Source of the DNA: Nostoc sp. 'Peltigera membranacea cyanobiont' 210A
GTDB lineage: Bacteria; Cyanobacteriota; Cyanobacteriia; Cyanobacteriales; Nostocaceae
Reading direction: 5' to 3'
Assembly (NCBI RefSeq): GCF_002246015.1
Contig: NZ_NOLJ01000004.1
Location: forward strand, 1-64,000
DNA: 64,000 bases
The notes below the pieces were generated by a model that was not told the origin of the DNA, did not search any database, and saw only the letters and a list, made by a program, of their open reading frames with translations. Positions 55,361 to 64,000 of the stretch are shown here, in pieces; within the stretch, counting starts at the first letter, position 1, and the number at the start of each line of letters is the position of its first letter. Made by a program: the position numbers and the translations under genes.

Positions 55361-56773
55361 ATGCAAAGACAGCGATCGCTATTAATTTTGATTTTAGTCC
55401 TGATAATCGCCGCTATTACGGTGATTGCCACAATTCCGATACCTCTGGGGCTGGACTTGCGTGGAGGTTCACAGCTCACAATTCAGGTGAAACCATCAGC
55501 GGATATTCCCAAAATCACCGAACGAGAATTGGAAGGTGTGAAGAAAGTTGTCGAAGGGCGGATTAATGGTTTGGGTGTTTCTGAGCCAGTAATCCAAACA
55601 GTCGGCACAGATAAAATATTGGTACAATTACCAGGAGTTAACGATCCAGAACAAGCTGAACGGGTGCTAGGGGGTACAGCACAGTTAGAATTTCGTACCC
55701 AAAAGCCGAATACAGAAACTCAACTGCTTGCTTTTCAAGCATCAAGAGCCGAATTGAAATTCAAGCAAGAAGAATTAAGAAAGAGTACCGACAAAGCAGC
55801 AATTGTAAAAAATCAAGAAGATTTACAGAAAAATAATCAAGCGATCGCAGAATTGTTTGAAAGCACCGATCCACCACTAATTGGCAAATACCTCAAGGAT
55901 GCCTATGGTGAACCCACTCAAGGTAACAACTGGAATGTTGCCATTCGCTTCGACCAAAAGGGTGGTGAACTGTTTGCCAATTTAACGAAAAATCTCGCCG
56001 GTACTGGGCGTAGCATTGGTGTTTTTCTGGACAATGAACTAATCAGCGCTCCCACCGTAGGTATAGAATTTGCCGCTACTGGTATTACTGGTGGTTCTGC
56101 CGTGATTACAGGACGGTTTACCGCCCAACAAGCCAATGACTTAGGCGTACAGTTACGCGGTGGCGCATTACCCGTACCAGTAGAAATCGCAGAAAGGCGG
56201 ACAGTCGGAGCAACCTTGGGTAGAGATAGCATTCAAAGTAGTATTTATGCTGGAGTTGGTGGTTTGACTTTAGTATTAATATTCATGGTGATTTACTATC
56301 GACTACCAGGATTGATTGCGGATGTATCACTAGTGATCTATTCCCTCTTAACTTGGGCAACCTTTGCTTTATTGGGTGTAACCCTAACTTTGCCGGGAAT
56401 TGCTGGTTTTATTCTCAGTATTGGGATGGCAGTTGATGCCAATGTGCTAATTTTTGAAAGGACGCGGGAAGAATTGCGGGCAGGTAAATCTCTATATCGT
56501 TCTGTAGAATCTGGTTTTTATCGGGCATTTTCTAGTATTTTAGATAGCAACGTCACTACATGGATTGCTTGCGCTGCCCTGTTTTGGCTGGGGTCAGGTT
56601 TAGTCAAAGGCTTTGCTCTTACCTTAGCTTTGGGGGTAGCTGTGAGTATGTTTACCGCAATTACCTGTAGTCGGACATTGCTATTTTTGGCAATTTCAAT
56701 TCACTCTTTGCGGAAGACAGAACTTTTCTGTCCAAACCTGCCAGCATCAAAGAAGGCAGAGGTGACTCCATGA
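55361..56773 (+). CDS. secD: Protein translocase subunit SecD
   Basis: Membrane protein of the Sec accessory complex that uses the proton gradient to pull substrates across the membrane. The 470-residue protein has an N-terminal transmembrane helix, a large periplasmic/lumenal P1 region (about 30-270, beginning [15 protein letters not shown]) and five C-terminal helices. The conserved motif is [25 protein letters not shown] prefer the ATG at 55361 to an upstream TTG. The stop overlaps the start of secF by four bases (ATGA), so the two are coupled. Confidence 0.96.
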   Translation: MQRQRSLLILILVLIIAAITVIATIPIPLGLDLRGGSQLTIQVKPSADIPKITERELEGVKKVVEGRINGLGVSEPVIQTVGTDKILVQLPGVNDPEQAERVLGGTAQLEFRTQKPNTETQLLAFQASRAELKFKQEELRKSTDKAAIVKNQEDLQKNNQAIAELFESTDPPLIGKYLKDAYGEPTQGNNWNVAIRFDQKGGELFANLTKNLAGTGRSIGVFLDNELISAPTVGIEFAATGITGGSAVITGRFTAQQANDLGVQLRGGALPVPVEIAERRTVGATLGRDSIQSSIYAGVGGLTLVLIFMVIYYRLPGLIADVSLVIYSLLTWATFALLGVTLTLPGIAGFILSIGMAVDANVLIFERTREELRAGKSLYRSVESGFYRAFSSILDSNVTTWIACAALFWLGSGLVKGFALTLALGVAVSMFTAITCSRTLLFLAISIHSLRKTELFCPNLPASKKAEVTP

Positions 56774-57759
56774 AACTGAATATAAACAAATCGCGATCGC
56801 TTTGGTGGACTATTTCTGCCGCTATCATCCTGGCTGGGATCATCTCAATGGTGATTTCTTGGCAACAACCGAATATTCGCGCACCCTTACGCCCCGGTTT
56901 AGATTTTATCGGTGGTACGCGATTGCAGTTTGTCCGAGATTGCACCAAACCCGGTAACTGCGACAAACCAATTGATATCAACGCTGTCCGGGAAGTAGCA
57001 AAAGCACAGGGACTAGGTGATAGCAGTATCCAACTTGTCTCAGAAAATGGTGTAGAAAATGGTGTACTAATTCGGTCAAAAGATTTGGGTGTCGATCAGC
57101 GTACCAAATTACAAAACGCTTTGAGCGAAGAAATCGGCGTTTTTGACCCGCAAAAGAACCAGATTGACTCCGTTGGCCCCACCTTGGGAAAAGAACTGTT
57201 TACATCCGGGATGTTAGCTCTGATAGTTTCCTTCATCGGTATTACTATCTACATGACTTTCCGTTTCCAGTTAGATTATGCTGTGTTTGCGATCGTTGCC
57301 CTATTCCACGATATCTTGATCACAGTTGGGGCTTTTTCAATTTTGGGTTTGGTGGCGGGCATCGAAGTAGATAGCCTTTTTATCGTCGCCTTACTTACCA
57401 TCACAGGTTTTTCAGTCAACGATACAGTGGTAATTTACGATCGCATTCGGGAAACCATTAAAATCCATCCCGAACAGCCGATTGCCGAAATTGTAGATGA
57501 TGCGGTTAACCAAACATTGACAAGATCGATCAACACTACCTTAACCGTATTACTGACATTATCTGCAATCTTTCTATTTGGCGGAGAAACACTGAAATAC
57601 TTTTCCCTGGCTTTGATTATTGGCTTCACAATGGGAGCTTATTCGAGTATTTTCATCGCCAGTACTCTTCTAACTTGGTGGCGAGAGCGTAAAGGGGAAT
57701 CCCAGGTGTTAGACAACGCTGATTCGATTGATACATCTCCCAGTTCCCAAGATAGTTAA
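56770..57759 (+). CDS. secF: Protein translocase subunit SecF
   Basis: Partner of SecD, 329 residues. The N-terminal helix is followed by [16 protein letters not shown] and a short lumenal domain. The C-terminal helices carry [18 protein letters not shown], the SecF signature equivalent to the SecD motif. The C-terminal tail is Ser/Asp-rich and hydrophilic. It is translationally coupled to secD. Confidence 0.96.
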   Translation: MKLNINKSRSLWWTISAAIILAGIISMVISWQQPNIRAPLRPGLDFIGGTRLQFVRDCTKPGNCDKPIDINAVREVAKAQGLGDSSIQLVSENGVENGVLIRSKDLGVDQRTKLQNALSEEIGVFDPQKNQIDSVGPTLGKELFTSGMLALIVSFIGITIYMTFRFQLDYAVFAIVALFHDILITVGAFSILGLVAGIEVDSLFIVALLTITGFSVNDTVVIYDRIRETIKIHPEQPIAEIVDDAVNQTLTRSINTTLTVLLTLSAIFLFGGETLKYFSLALIIGFTMGAYSSIFIASTLLTWWRERKGESQVLDNADSIDTSPSSQDS

Positions 57760-57831
57760 ACTTGTGTATATTTCACAATTGGGTGAAAGCATTTTGAATT
57801 GCTTGCCCACGCCTTGCAATTTTATTCCCCT

Positions 57832-58245
57832 ATGGATCAACCGGAAGAACGATTAAATACTGTCCCAGACTTTGAGAAATCAGACCCATCGTTTGCTCAA
57901 CAAGTACAAAGACTACATCATCTGACAGTATACGGCAGGTGGCTATTTGTAGGCTGTTTATGGCTGACCATTGCGCCTGTCTCCTTGTGGGGTCTACGTG
58001 CAGAAATTGCTCTGTGGCAGCAATATTTTACCTGGGTGGCAGTGAGATTTGGATTATTCTACCATCCACTGTCTACCTTCGGTCTCGCCTTTTGTCTTGG
58101 GATGACTGCTGCTGTTTTAGTTTGGCAAAGTCGGAATATTCTACTCGGACTACCACAGCAGGAAAAACAACGTTTAGAAAAACAAGTTTATCGGATACGT
58201 CAACAGGGAGCAACTCATCCTCTATGGAAGTGGGTTTGTCATTAA
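57832..58245 (+). CDS. Small membrane protein, conserved hypothetical
   Basis: A 137-residue protein with two hydrophobic helices (about 38-58 and 80-100) between a hydrophilic N-terminus (DQPEERLNTVPDFEKSD) and a basic, coiled-coil-like C-terminus (QQEKQRLEKQVYRIRQQGATHPL). I do not recognise a named family. The ATG at 57832 is a better start than an upstream alternative because the upstream residues are not protein-like. It lies 72 bases after secF on the same strand and may share its transcript. Confidence 0.7.
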   Translation: MDQPEERLNTVPDFEKSDPSFAQQVQRLHHLTVYGRWLFVGCLWLTIAPVSLWGLRAEIALWQQYFTWVAVRFGLFYHPLSTFGLAFCLGMTAAVLVWQSRNILLGLPQQEKQRLEKQVYRIRQQGATHPLWKWVCH

Positions 58246-58320
58246 ATTTTCTTTCTCTACACGTACAGCAATTTATAGCAAAATATGACTTAACCATACT
58301 AGACATCTGCTGAAAAAGAA

Positions 58321-58351
58321 TGTAGAGACTTAGCAGTGCTAAGTCTCTACA
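58321..58351. repeat. Perfect palindrome, TGTAGAGACTTAGCA arms
   Basis: A 31-base sequence with 15-bp perfect arms around a single G. Similar TGTAGAGAC palindromes are dispersed in these genomes. It lies between the small membrane protein and a GNAT gene and could act as a terminator or RNA stabiliser. Confidence 0.88.
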
Positions 58352-58385
58352 AGATTTCTGGATCATGCATATTTAATTTCACCAA

Positions 58386-58895
58386 ATGTCTGCTCAAAGA
58401 TACTGCCAAAAGTGGATGCCATACATGAACGATCTTCAGATTAAGTTTAGCGATCGCAAGTCTGAAATTGACCTTTATCAACTCCAAGAACTGTTAAACG
58501 TTTCCGCTTTCTGGGCAAAGGGACGCAGTATTGAAGACTTAGGTATAGCTATTGCCAATAGTGAGCCAGTGATTTCTCTCTGGGATCGCGATCGACTCAT
58601 TGGCTTTGCGAGAGCAACATCTGATGGCATCTATCGCGCCACAATTTGGGATGTTGTAATTCATCCAGAGTATCAAAATAGTGGCTTGGGAAGCAATTTA
58701 GTCGAAACCGTTTTGAGACATCCTCGCATGAAGTCGGTTGAGCGAGTTTACCTGATGACTACTTACCAACAGGGTTTCTACGAAAAGATTGGTTTTCAAA
58801 CCAACAGCACCACTACGATGGTGCTACACAATCAAGCTAACCGTGCTTTCGTTTCTGCTACAGAAGTTCAGCTTCAGGAATCACTAGGGGGATAG
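58386..58895 (+). CDS. GNAT-family N-acetyltransferase (Ycf52-like)
   Basis: A 169-residue acetyltransferase. The Ycf52-like pattern is clear: [65 protein letters not shown] with the acetyl-CoA loop QNSGLGS, and GFYEKIGFQ. Plastid homologues include the NSI/GNAT2 acetyltransferases. Substrates here may be proteins or amines, unknown. The start is uncertain (ATG 58386 or 58425). Its 3' end overlaps the convergent kinase gene by 38 bases. A paralogue lies at 63281-63832. Confidence 0.88.
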   Translation: MSAQRYCQKWMPYMNDLQIKFSDRKSEIDLYQLQELLNVSAFWAKGRSIEDLGIAIANSEPVISLWDRDRLIGFARATSDGIYRATIWDVVIHPEYQNSGLGSNLVETVLRHPRMKSVERVYLMTTYQQGFYEKIGFQTNSTTTMVLHNQANRAFVSATEVQLQESLGG

Positions 58896-59808
58896 AGATT
58901 TGTAGTCTAGTAAGCTGCTGAAGTGGTTCCTTGACAATGGTCGAGGGCAAGATTTCTAACTTTCCTCCCATAACTTCCAGCAGAGTCTGGTTAATTAACA
59001 GCCTCATTCCTGGGGAAAGAGCAGTCTTGTTTTGGTCAATTTGGCTCAACCGATCTTCAAATTTGAGCAAATCAATCGGCTCGCTCCAGGATACAGCATG
59101 AGTTGGTAAATCTAGCCAAATGTTTACAAAATTGTTTGTAGGTAGAGTGCTAGTGGAAATACAAATGCTGCCTTCCTCCATTTGAGTAATGGCAGTGTCT
59201 ATTAAACTTATCAATACTTGGCGGAGCCAGAGGTAATCTGTCAAAACATAAATTTCTGAGTCGGTGGGTAATAATTTTAAGGGAAAATTGCGATTTGCCG
59301 CCAGCATATAAGTTAAGTCATGAACCTCATCTAAAATTTCGGCTAAGGGTCTGGGCTGAATATCTAATTTATTAGTGCCGTGTTCAGCTCTAGCAACGTT
59401 GAGAATTTCATCCATTAGCTTCAACAGCTTCAGCGTTCGCTCGTGAGCTTGGGCAATAAATTCTCGCTCTTCAGCTGGATTTTCACACAAATCTGACAAA
59501 ATTAATTGATGTAAGCCAATCAAACCATTAAAAGGCGATCGCAATTCATGGGTAGTCCGCGCCAAAAAACCAGCTTTAAACTGGCTCATTTCCCTTGCCA
59601 TCAGGTATGCCAGCTGTGTTTGCTGTAGCTGTTGCAATATTGGTGGCATATCCTGTTCAGCTGATGGCGCTACTGGGGATGAGCTAGATGAAACATTTGG
59701 CGATGCCTGCTTTGGGCGTAGCCACCGCCCAAATAACTGAGGGAAAACCATACCTAGTGCTATTCCTGCTCCTAGATATATCCAGTTGCTCCAATTCATA
59801 TCTGGCAA
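58858..59808 (-). CDS. Histidine kinase-like protein with degenerate ATPase domain
   Basis: A 316-residue protein with an N-terminal transmembrane helix (WIYLGAGIALGMVFPQLF). Its HisKA domain, FLARTTHELRSPFNGLIGLH, has His87 intact. The following domain resembles HATPase in layout (LRQVLISLIDTAITQM, ISIPLVIPE) but lacks the N-box Asn and both Gly-rich G boxes. It therefore probably cannot bind ATP as a normal kinase and may act as a phospho-acceptor or scaffold. It is a single gene, convergent with the GNAT gene. Confidence 0.82.
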   Translation of the reverse strand: MPDMNWSNWIYLGAGIALGMVFPQLFGRWLRPKQASPNVSSSSSPVAPSAEQDMPPILQQLQQTQLAYLMAREMSQFKAGFLARTTHELRSPFNGLIGLHQLILSDLCENPAEEREFIAQAHERTLKLLKLMDEILNVARAEHGTNKLDIQPRPLAEILDEVHDLTYMLAANRNFPLKLLPTDSEIYVLTDYLWLRQVLISLIDTAITQMEEGSICISTSTLPTNNFVNIWLDLPTHAVSWSEPIDLLKFEDRLSQIDQNKTALSPGMRLLINQTLLEVMGGKLEILPSTIVKEPLQQLTRLQISIPLVIPEAELL

Positions 59809-59896
59809 TTATTAATTTGCTAATTAAGTACAACAGCGCAAACTAAAGTTTCAGATTTCTCTGTTGTTAACACCACGAAAACAACATTATAGCTAC

Positions 59897-60505
59897 CTAT
59901 ACTTGGTTATCACTCGATAAATCTAACTCGATCGCACCTTGCCGCAATATCTGCCAATTTATCCCTGTCCATTTCGCAACAGTGGAAGGTATACCCATCC
60001 CTGGTATTTCACCCTGGTATTCTGTCGTTGCTAAAGTTAGAACCTGGGGAAACTGAGTCTCAATTTCTGTCATTGTTTGCAAAGGCGGCTGACCAGAAAA
60101 ATTGGCGCTAGTGGTGGCAAGAGGGCCTGTTTGCGCCAAAATAGTTTGAGCGATCGCACTGTTTGGTACTCGAATCCCAATTGTTGTTGGATCGATGGGA
60201 TTCATAACTTTTGGTAAGCGTTCACTCGCTGGCAAAACTAATGTCAGCCCTCCTGGCCAATATTTCTCTGCTACTTCTTGCCAAACTTTATATTCATTCT
60301 CACTACCTTTGACATACGGCCACAAATCTTCAGCACTAGCCGCCATCAAAATCAAAGGTTTGTCTTGACTACGTTGCTTCGCCGCAAAAATTAATCCTGC
60401 TTTTTCTGGTATCGCTGCAAGTGCTGGAACAGTATCCGTAGGAAAGCTCACCAAAAGACCAGCACGTGCGCCACTAATTAGATTTGTTAGAGAAACTTGG
60501 GTCAT
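59897..60505 (-). CDS. tsaC: Threonylcarbamoyl-AMP synthase (Sua5/YrdC/YciO family)
   Basis: Makes threonylcarbamoyl-AMP for the t6A37 modification of ANN-decoding tRNAs. The 202-residue protein has the single YrdC domain: LLVSFPTDTVPALAAIP, AAKQRSQDKPLILM, WPGGLTLVLPAS, GIRVPNSAIAQ and TSANFSGQPP. It lacks the extra C-terminal Sua5 domain. The gene lies 63 bases downstream of prmC on the same strand. Confidence 0.93.
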   Translation of the reverse strand: MTQVSLTNLISGARAGLLVSFPTDTVPALAAIPEKAGLIFAAKQRSQDKPLILMAASAEDLWPYVKGSENEYKVWQEVAEKYWPGGLTLVLPASERLPKVMNPIDPTTIGIRVPNSAIAQTILAQTGPLATTSANFSGQPPLQTMTEIETQFPQVLTLATTEYQGEIPGMGIPSTVAKWTGINWQILRQGAIELDLSSDNQV

Positions 60506-60568
60506 GTTTACAAAGTTAGGAGTTAGAAGTTAGGAGTGAGGAATTTCATAACTCATCACTCATCACTC

Positions 60569-61459
60569 CTAACTTTTGTAGGCCAGGGCAAAACGTTCTA
60601 TTCCTGCTAAATCAGCGTGAATTTGAATCTTACAATAGCTACCTTGATTTTGTAAAAGTTCTCGCACTGCACCCGCTTGTCCAGCCATCATCTCAATTAG
60701 CCACACGCCACCCGATTGCAAATAACTAGGGGAGATTTCAATCAAATGACGAATGCAATCTAAGCCATCAGCGCCACCATCCAAAGCCAGATGTGGTTCG
60801 TGGTTAACTACTTCTGGTTGCAAAGTAGGTAAGGTGCTGGTGGGGATGTAAGGGGGGTTCGACACCATACCACTGAACTGACCTTTTAAGAACGTCAGTG
60901 GCTCCCACCAGGAACCTTGATAAAATTGAATCCGGTCAGCAAGACCCAAATTATCAGCGTTGGATCGAGCGATCGCTAGAGCTTCTAAACTGTAATCAAC
61001 AGCATGAATTGTGGCTTTTGGCAAGACATCTGCTAATCCCAGTGCGATCGCACCACTCCCAGTACCCAAATCTGCCCAGTGTCCTGAAGCATTGCTAGCA
61101 GATGCTTCAGCTAAATCGATTAAACACTCTGTCTCTGGTCTAGGAATCAAAACCGCACTCGACACTGCAATTTTAAACTGACGCCAAGTCGTAGCTCCCG
61201 CAATATACTGCACTGGTAAGCGGTCATTTAATCGCCTCTGCCACAACTGTTCTAACTCTTCTAGCGGCAATTGCAGTTGAATTTGCGGCCAGTTTTTAAA
61301 AGACTCCAAACGTAGTGCCAAACGGTCTAACCCAGCAACTTCCAGGAGCAGCCAATCTACCTCCATTGGTGGGACATCAGTGGCGATCGCTGCTTTGAGA
61401 GCTGCATTCCGCCACTGCCAAAGTTGTAAACCAGAAACTATCAGATGTTTCTCCCCCAT
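60569..61459 (-). CDS. prmC: Release factor glutamine methyltransferase
   Basis: Methylates the glutamine of the GGQ motif of RF1 and RF2. The 296-residue protein has the N-terminal helical domain (MEVDWLLLEVAGLDRL, PVQYIAGATTWRQFKIAV) and a Rossmann MTase with ADLGTGSGAIALGLA and the catalytic NPPYIP motif. It is same-strand with tsaC and 25 bases downstream of the Tic22-like gene. Confidence 0.95.
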   Translation of the reverse strand: MGEKHLIVSGLQLWQWRNAALKAAIATDVPPMEVDWLLLEVAGLDRLALRLESFKNWPQIQLQLPLEELEQLWQRRLNDRLPVQYIAGATTWRQFKIAVSSAVLIPRPETECLIDLAEASASNASGHWADLGTGSGAIALGLADVLPKATIHAVDYSLEALAIARSNADNLGLADRIQFYQGSWWEPLTFLKGQFSGMVSNPPYIPTSTLPTLQPEVVNHEPHLALDGGADGLDCIRHLIEISPSYLQSGGVWLIEMMAGQAGAVRELLQNQGSYCKIQIHADLAGIERFALAYKS

Positions 61460-61484
61460 AGCTCAACCTTGGAGCGCATATCCG

Positions 61485-62303
61485 TTATTTTTTCGGAGCG
61501 GCGGCAGGAGCTGGCTTGGCCCCTGGTGATTGATTTGGCGCCAGGGAGCGAATAAAATTGATCGACTCCCGTGATGGATATAGAACAATTTTATTGATAC
61601 TAGGGTCGCTGCTGCTATTGAGAGCTTCCATAACACCGTACAAATCTACCACCTGAATTTCAGTATTGGCTCCTTCCTTTGGCACGGCTTTTTTGAATTC
61701 CTCTAACAGAGCCACTGCTTGTTCTTTCTCAAAAAAGAAAGGGATGTATCGCTCATTACCTTTAGCAAGGGGAATAGTCAGATAGCTATTATCTTTCTTA
61801 AATTTTGGTACAAATAGGGGAATACCATTGAATTGCTCTCCCTTTTTACCATTTTGATTGAGCATACTTGTTGCCGAGGCTACTTGCTGTTGCGTCGGAA
61901 CTAAAGTATAAATCACAGAATCTGATTTCTTTTTGCTTTCTTGGACTATTTTATAGTAGTCTGCCAAGGATAAAGGTCTAACCTGTAGAGTGCTTGCTAA
62001 CTGGGGATTTTCTTTTTTGAGCCGATTGTCAAGGAATTTTTGAGCATCTTGCTTGCTAATAAAAAATCCCACTTGTGACACCGGCTTGGATGCGTTGTTT
62101 CTCGAAAGAACTACGAATTCGCCTTTAGGATTGGTGAGCGTGAATACAGGCACTTCTTGGAGCTTTTTCACGACCTGATCTTGTGGCAGAGCGATCGCCT
62201 CCAGATTGCCCATTCCTGGTAGATTGCCTATTCCTGAAAGCCCCGTTAAAAATACACTACCAGCTATACCCAATGTTGCGCCTAAGCGAATAAATGATTT
62301 CAT
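61485..62303 (-). CDS. Tic22-like periplasmic protein
   Basis: A 272-residue protein with a signal peptide (SFIRLGATLGIAGSVFLTGLSG) and a Tic22-family body (VPVFTLTNPKGEFVVLS, VGFFISKQDAQKFLDN, VPLFVPKFKKDN..., IPFFFEKEQAVALLEEF). Cyanobacterial Tic22 is a periplasmic/thylakoid chaperone-like factor for outer-membrane biogenesis. The C-terminal tail is Pro/Ala/Lys-rich (PGAKPAPAAAPKK). I chose the ATG at 62303, preceded by GAGGAG; upstream codons look non-coding. Confidence 0.9.
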   Translation of the reverse strand: MKSFIRLGATLGIAGSVFLTGLSGIGNLPGMGNLEAIALPQDQVVKKLQEVPVFTLTNPKGEFVVLSRNNASKPVSQVGFFISKQDAQKFLDNRLKKENPQLASTLQVRPLSLADYYKIVQESKKKSDSVIYTLVPTQQQVASATSMLNQNGKKGEQFNGIPLFVPKFKKDNSYLTIPLAKGNERYIPFFFEKEQAVALLEEFKKAVPKEGANTEIQVVDLYGVMEALNSSSDPSINKIVLYPSRESINFIRSLAPNQSPGAKPAPAAAPKK

Positions 62304-62898
62304 GACTGCTCCTCGCATCAATAGTCCAATTAAATTAAACAAATGGTTGGATTTGCACAGCACCAACTAGCTTTAGTTATATAGCAATCTATTTCAGTTG
62401 TGAAAAATTCATTGTGCGCGTTGAGGTTGAGTGTTAAGCGTCAACGGTCAAAATCCAATGTTCCCTAACTATTGAGAGTTGCTGTAGTATCGTTTTCACA
62501 AATTGACTGTGCTAACGTCGTGTTTTTCTAGGTTTCGCTTCGTTATTGACCGCGAAATGCCGTAGATGCTTATTATATGTCTTCTCAAACAGCAAAAAGC
62601 CTCTCCATCTCTCCAACCTTGGAGATGATAAATGCCATTTTATCGGCTTTTTCTAATATTAGTTGACGCTATTAGTTAATCAATCGTTCCATCTGCGATT
62701 GCTTTAATATCTTCTCAAATCTATACAAAGCTCAGTGTTAAAAATCACCTTACTACTTAATCACGAAATTTCCTATTAAGCTTCGACAGCAGAACAGCCT
62801 AATTCGTCTTCTGCATAAATATATCTACTTAAATTGCAGATAGATGTTAGTAAATAAAATCTACCTAACTGCTCTAACTGTTAACTATATTAATTAAA
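62304..62898. other. Spacer between the Tic22-like gene and tRNA-Pro
   Basis: About 595 bases without a protein gene. A hairpin with arms AAAAAGCC (62594-62601) and GGCTTTTT (62645-62652), enclosing a second stem CATCTCT...GGAGATG, could be a terminator or small structured RNA. The rest is A+T-rich and presumably includes the tic22 promoter near the left end and the tRNA's 3' flank near the right. Confidence 0.5.
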
Positions 62899-62972
62899 TC
62901 GGGATGACAGGATTTGAACCTGCGGCATCCTGCTCCCAAAGCAGGCGCGCTACCAAGCTGCGCTACATCCCG
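62899..62972 (-). tRNA. trnP: tRNA-Pro (anticodon TGG)
   Basis: A 74-base cloverleaf on the reverse strand: acceptor stem CGGGATG/CATCCCG, discriminator A, D arm GCGCAGCTTGGTAGCGC, anticodon stem CCTGC/GCAGG with loop TTTGGGA (anticodon TGG), and T arm CAGGTTCAAATCCTG. The CCA end is not encoded. There is no intron. Confidence 0.97.
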
Positions 62973-63280
62973 TTATACTCATCCGCTTTTTTTGGTTTAG
63001 TTTTAGCTTCCCATCAAAGCGATCGCGCTTTCACAAAAGCGTTAAGGCAATCATATCACATAACACCGCTCATGCCTAATATATTTATATCTTCTGCAAA
63101 TACTAGCTAGATTAGATATTTGGACTGATAAAGGTTAAAGGTTTGTCTGCCGACTTAGTTTTACAAGAGATATTACTTGTGTGTTCGTCGGCTAAACCTT
63201 GTCAAACCAAACTTAAATAATAGATTTGTACTACTATACCTGATTTTATTGTGCGAATCGGGTTTTATTTGGATTGAGCA
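62973..63280. other. Spacer between tRNA-Pro and the GNAT gene
   Basis: About 308 bases. It includes an imperfect inverted repeat near 63137-63210 (AGGTTTGTCTGCCGAC and its counterpart GTCGGCTAAACCTTG), which may end the GNAT transcript. No gene seen. Confidence 0.45.
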
Positions 63281-63874
<594 letters not shown>

Positions 63875-64000
63875 TTAGGAGTGTTGATTCACTTTTAACA
63901 TCGCTACCCCCATTCATTACCCTTTACACTCAAAGTTTTTCGGTTGTTTTCGGGATTTGCAATGGTAGCAGCTAGTTAGAGCGTGTTTCACACCAATCAT

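Overview
The window is chromosomal DNA of a filamentous, probably heterocyst-forming cyanobacterium of the Nostoc/Anabaena group. The evidence is the photosynthesis gene content (psaA-psaB, psaX, ndhB, the rod-core linker cpcG and a CpcS/CpeS-type bilin lyase), very frequent HIP1 octamers (GCGATCGC), blocks of tandem heptamer repeats of several different sequences, dispersed palindromic elements, and the large number of histidine kinases. The assignment is inference from content, not from an alignment.

Layout. 1-3 kb: phycobilisome genes (a bilin lyase, an overlapping HExxH protein, then the linker cpcG). 3-12 kb: an RluA-type pseudouridine synthase, a coupled KGK/DUF952 pair, a DUF4352 lipoprotein, a thioredoxin-NHL protein, a secreted B-lectin protein, glutaminase, and a proline-rich repeat lipoprotein. 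12-17 kb: psaA and psaB with a strong terminator. 17-22 kb: accessory DNA with a MITE, a MazF-type toxin-antitoxin pair, an orphan DNA methyltransferase, small HTH and hypothetical genes, a GDSL hydrolase and a DUF4864 protein. 22-27 kb: larE, a hybrid histidine kinase, a LivH-type permease, the tiny photosystem I gene psaX (45 codons, easily missed) and lipA. 27-38 kb: a signalling island with a response regulator, a decayed multi-domain kinase abutting a relic of a terpene synthase, a receiver-kinase, a FIST sensor with its kinase, a MITE, a complete IS630-type insertion sequence, and a MetOD1-domain protein with a PAS kinase. 38-52 kb: mainly housekeeping genes, comprising ndhB, a WD40/CobW pair behind a good Zur-box match, an alpha/beta hydrolase lacking its nucleophile, sufE, an RRM protein, a degenerate M48 protease, prfC, DUF4870 and hemB. 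52-54 kb: VapBC and HicBA toxin-antitoxin modules associated with a 35-bp direct repeat. 54-64 kb: pdhB, secD-secF, two Ycf52-like GNAT acetyltransferases, a kinase with a degenerate ATPase domain, tsaC, prmC, a Tic22-like gene and tRNA-Pro(TGG).

How it fits together. The core genes supply light harvesting, photosystem I, the NDH-1 complex, tetrapyrrole, lipoate and Fe-S synthesis, membrane protein export and translation termination. The accessory layer is a cluster of related sensor kinases that appears to have grown by duplication and decayed in part. Around it are several unrelated families of small non-coding inverted-repeat elements and one full insertion sequence.

No single feature proves a wholly new system. 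The strongest leads are the FIST/MetOD1 kinase island with its terpene-synthase relic, the MITE families, the Zur-box CobW-WD40 pair, the lyase/HExxH gene overlap, and several conserved-looking proteins that have lost catalytic residues.
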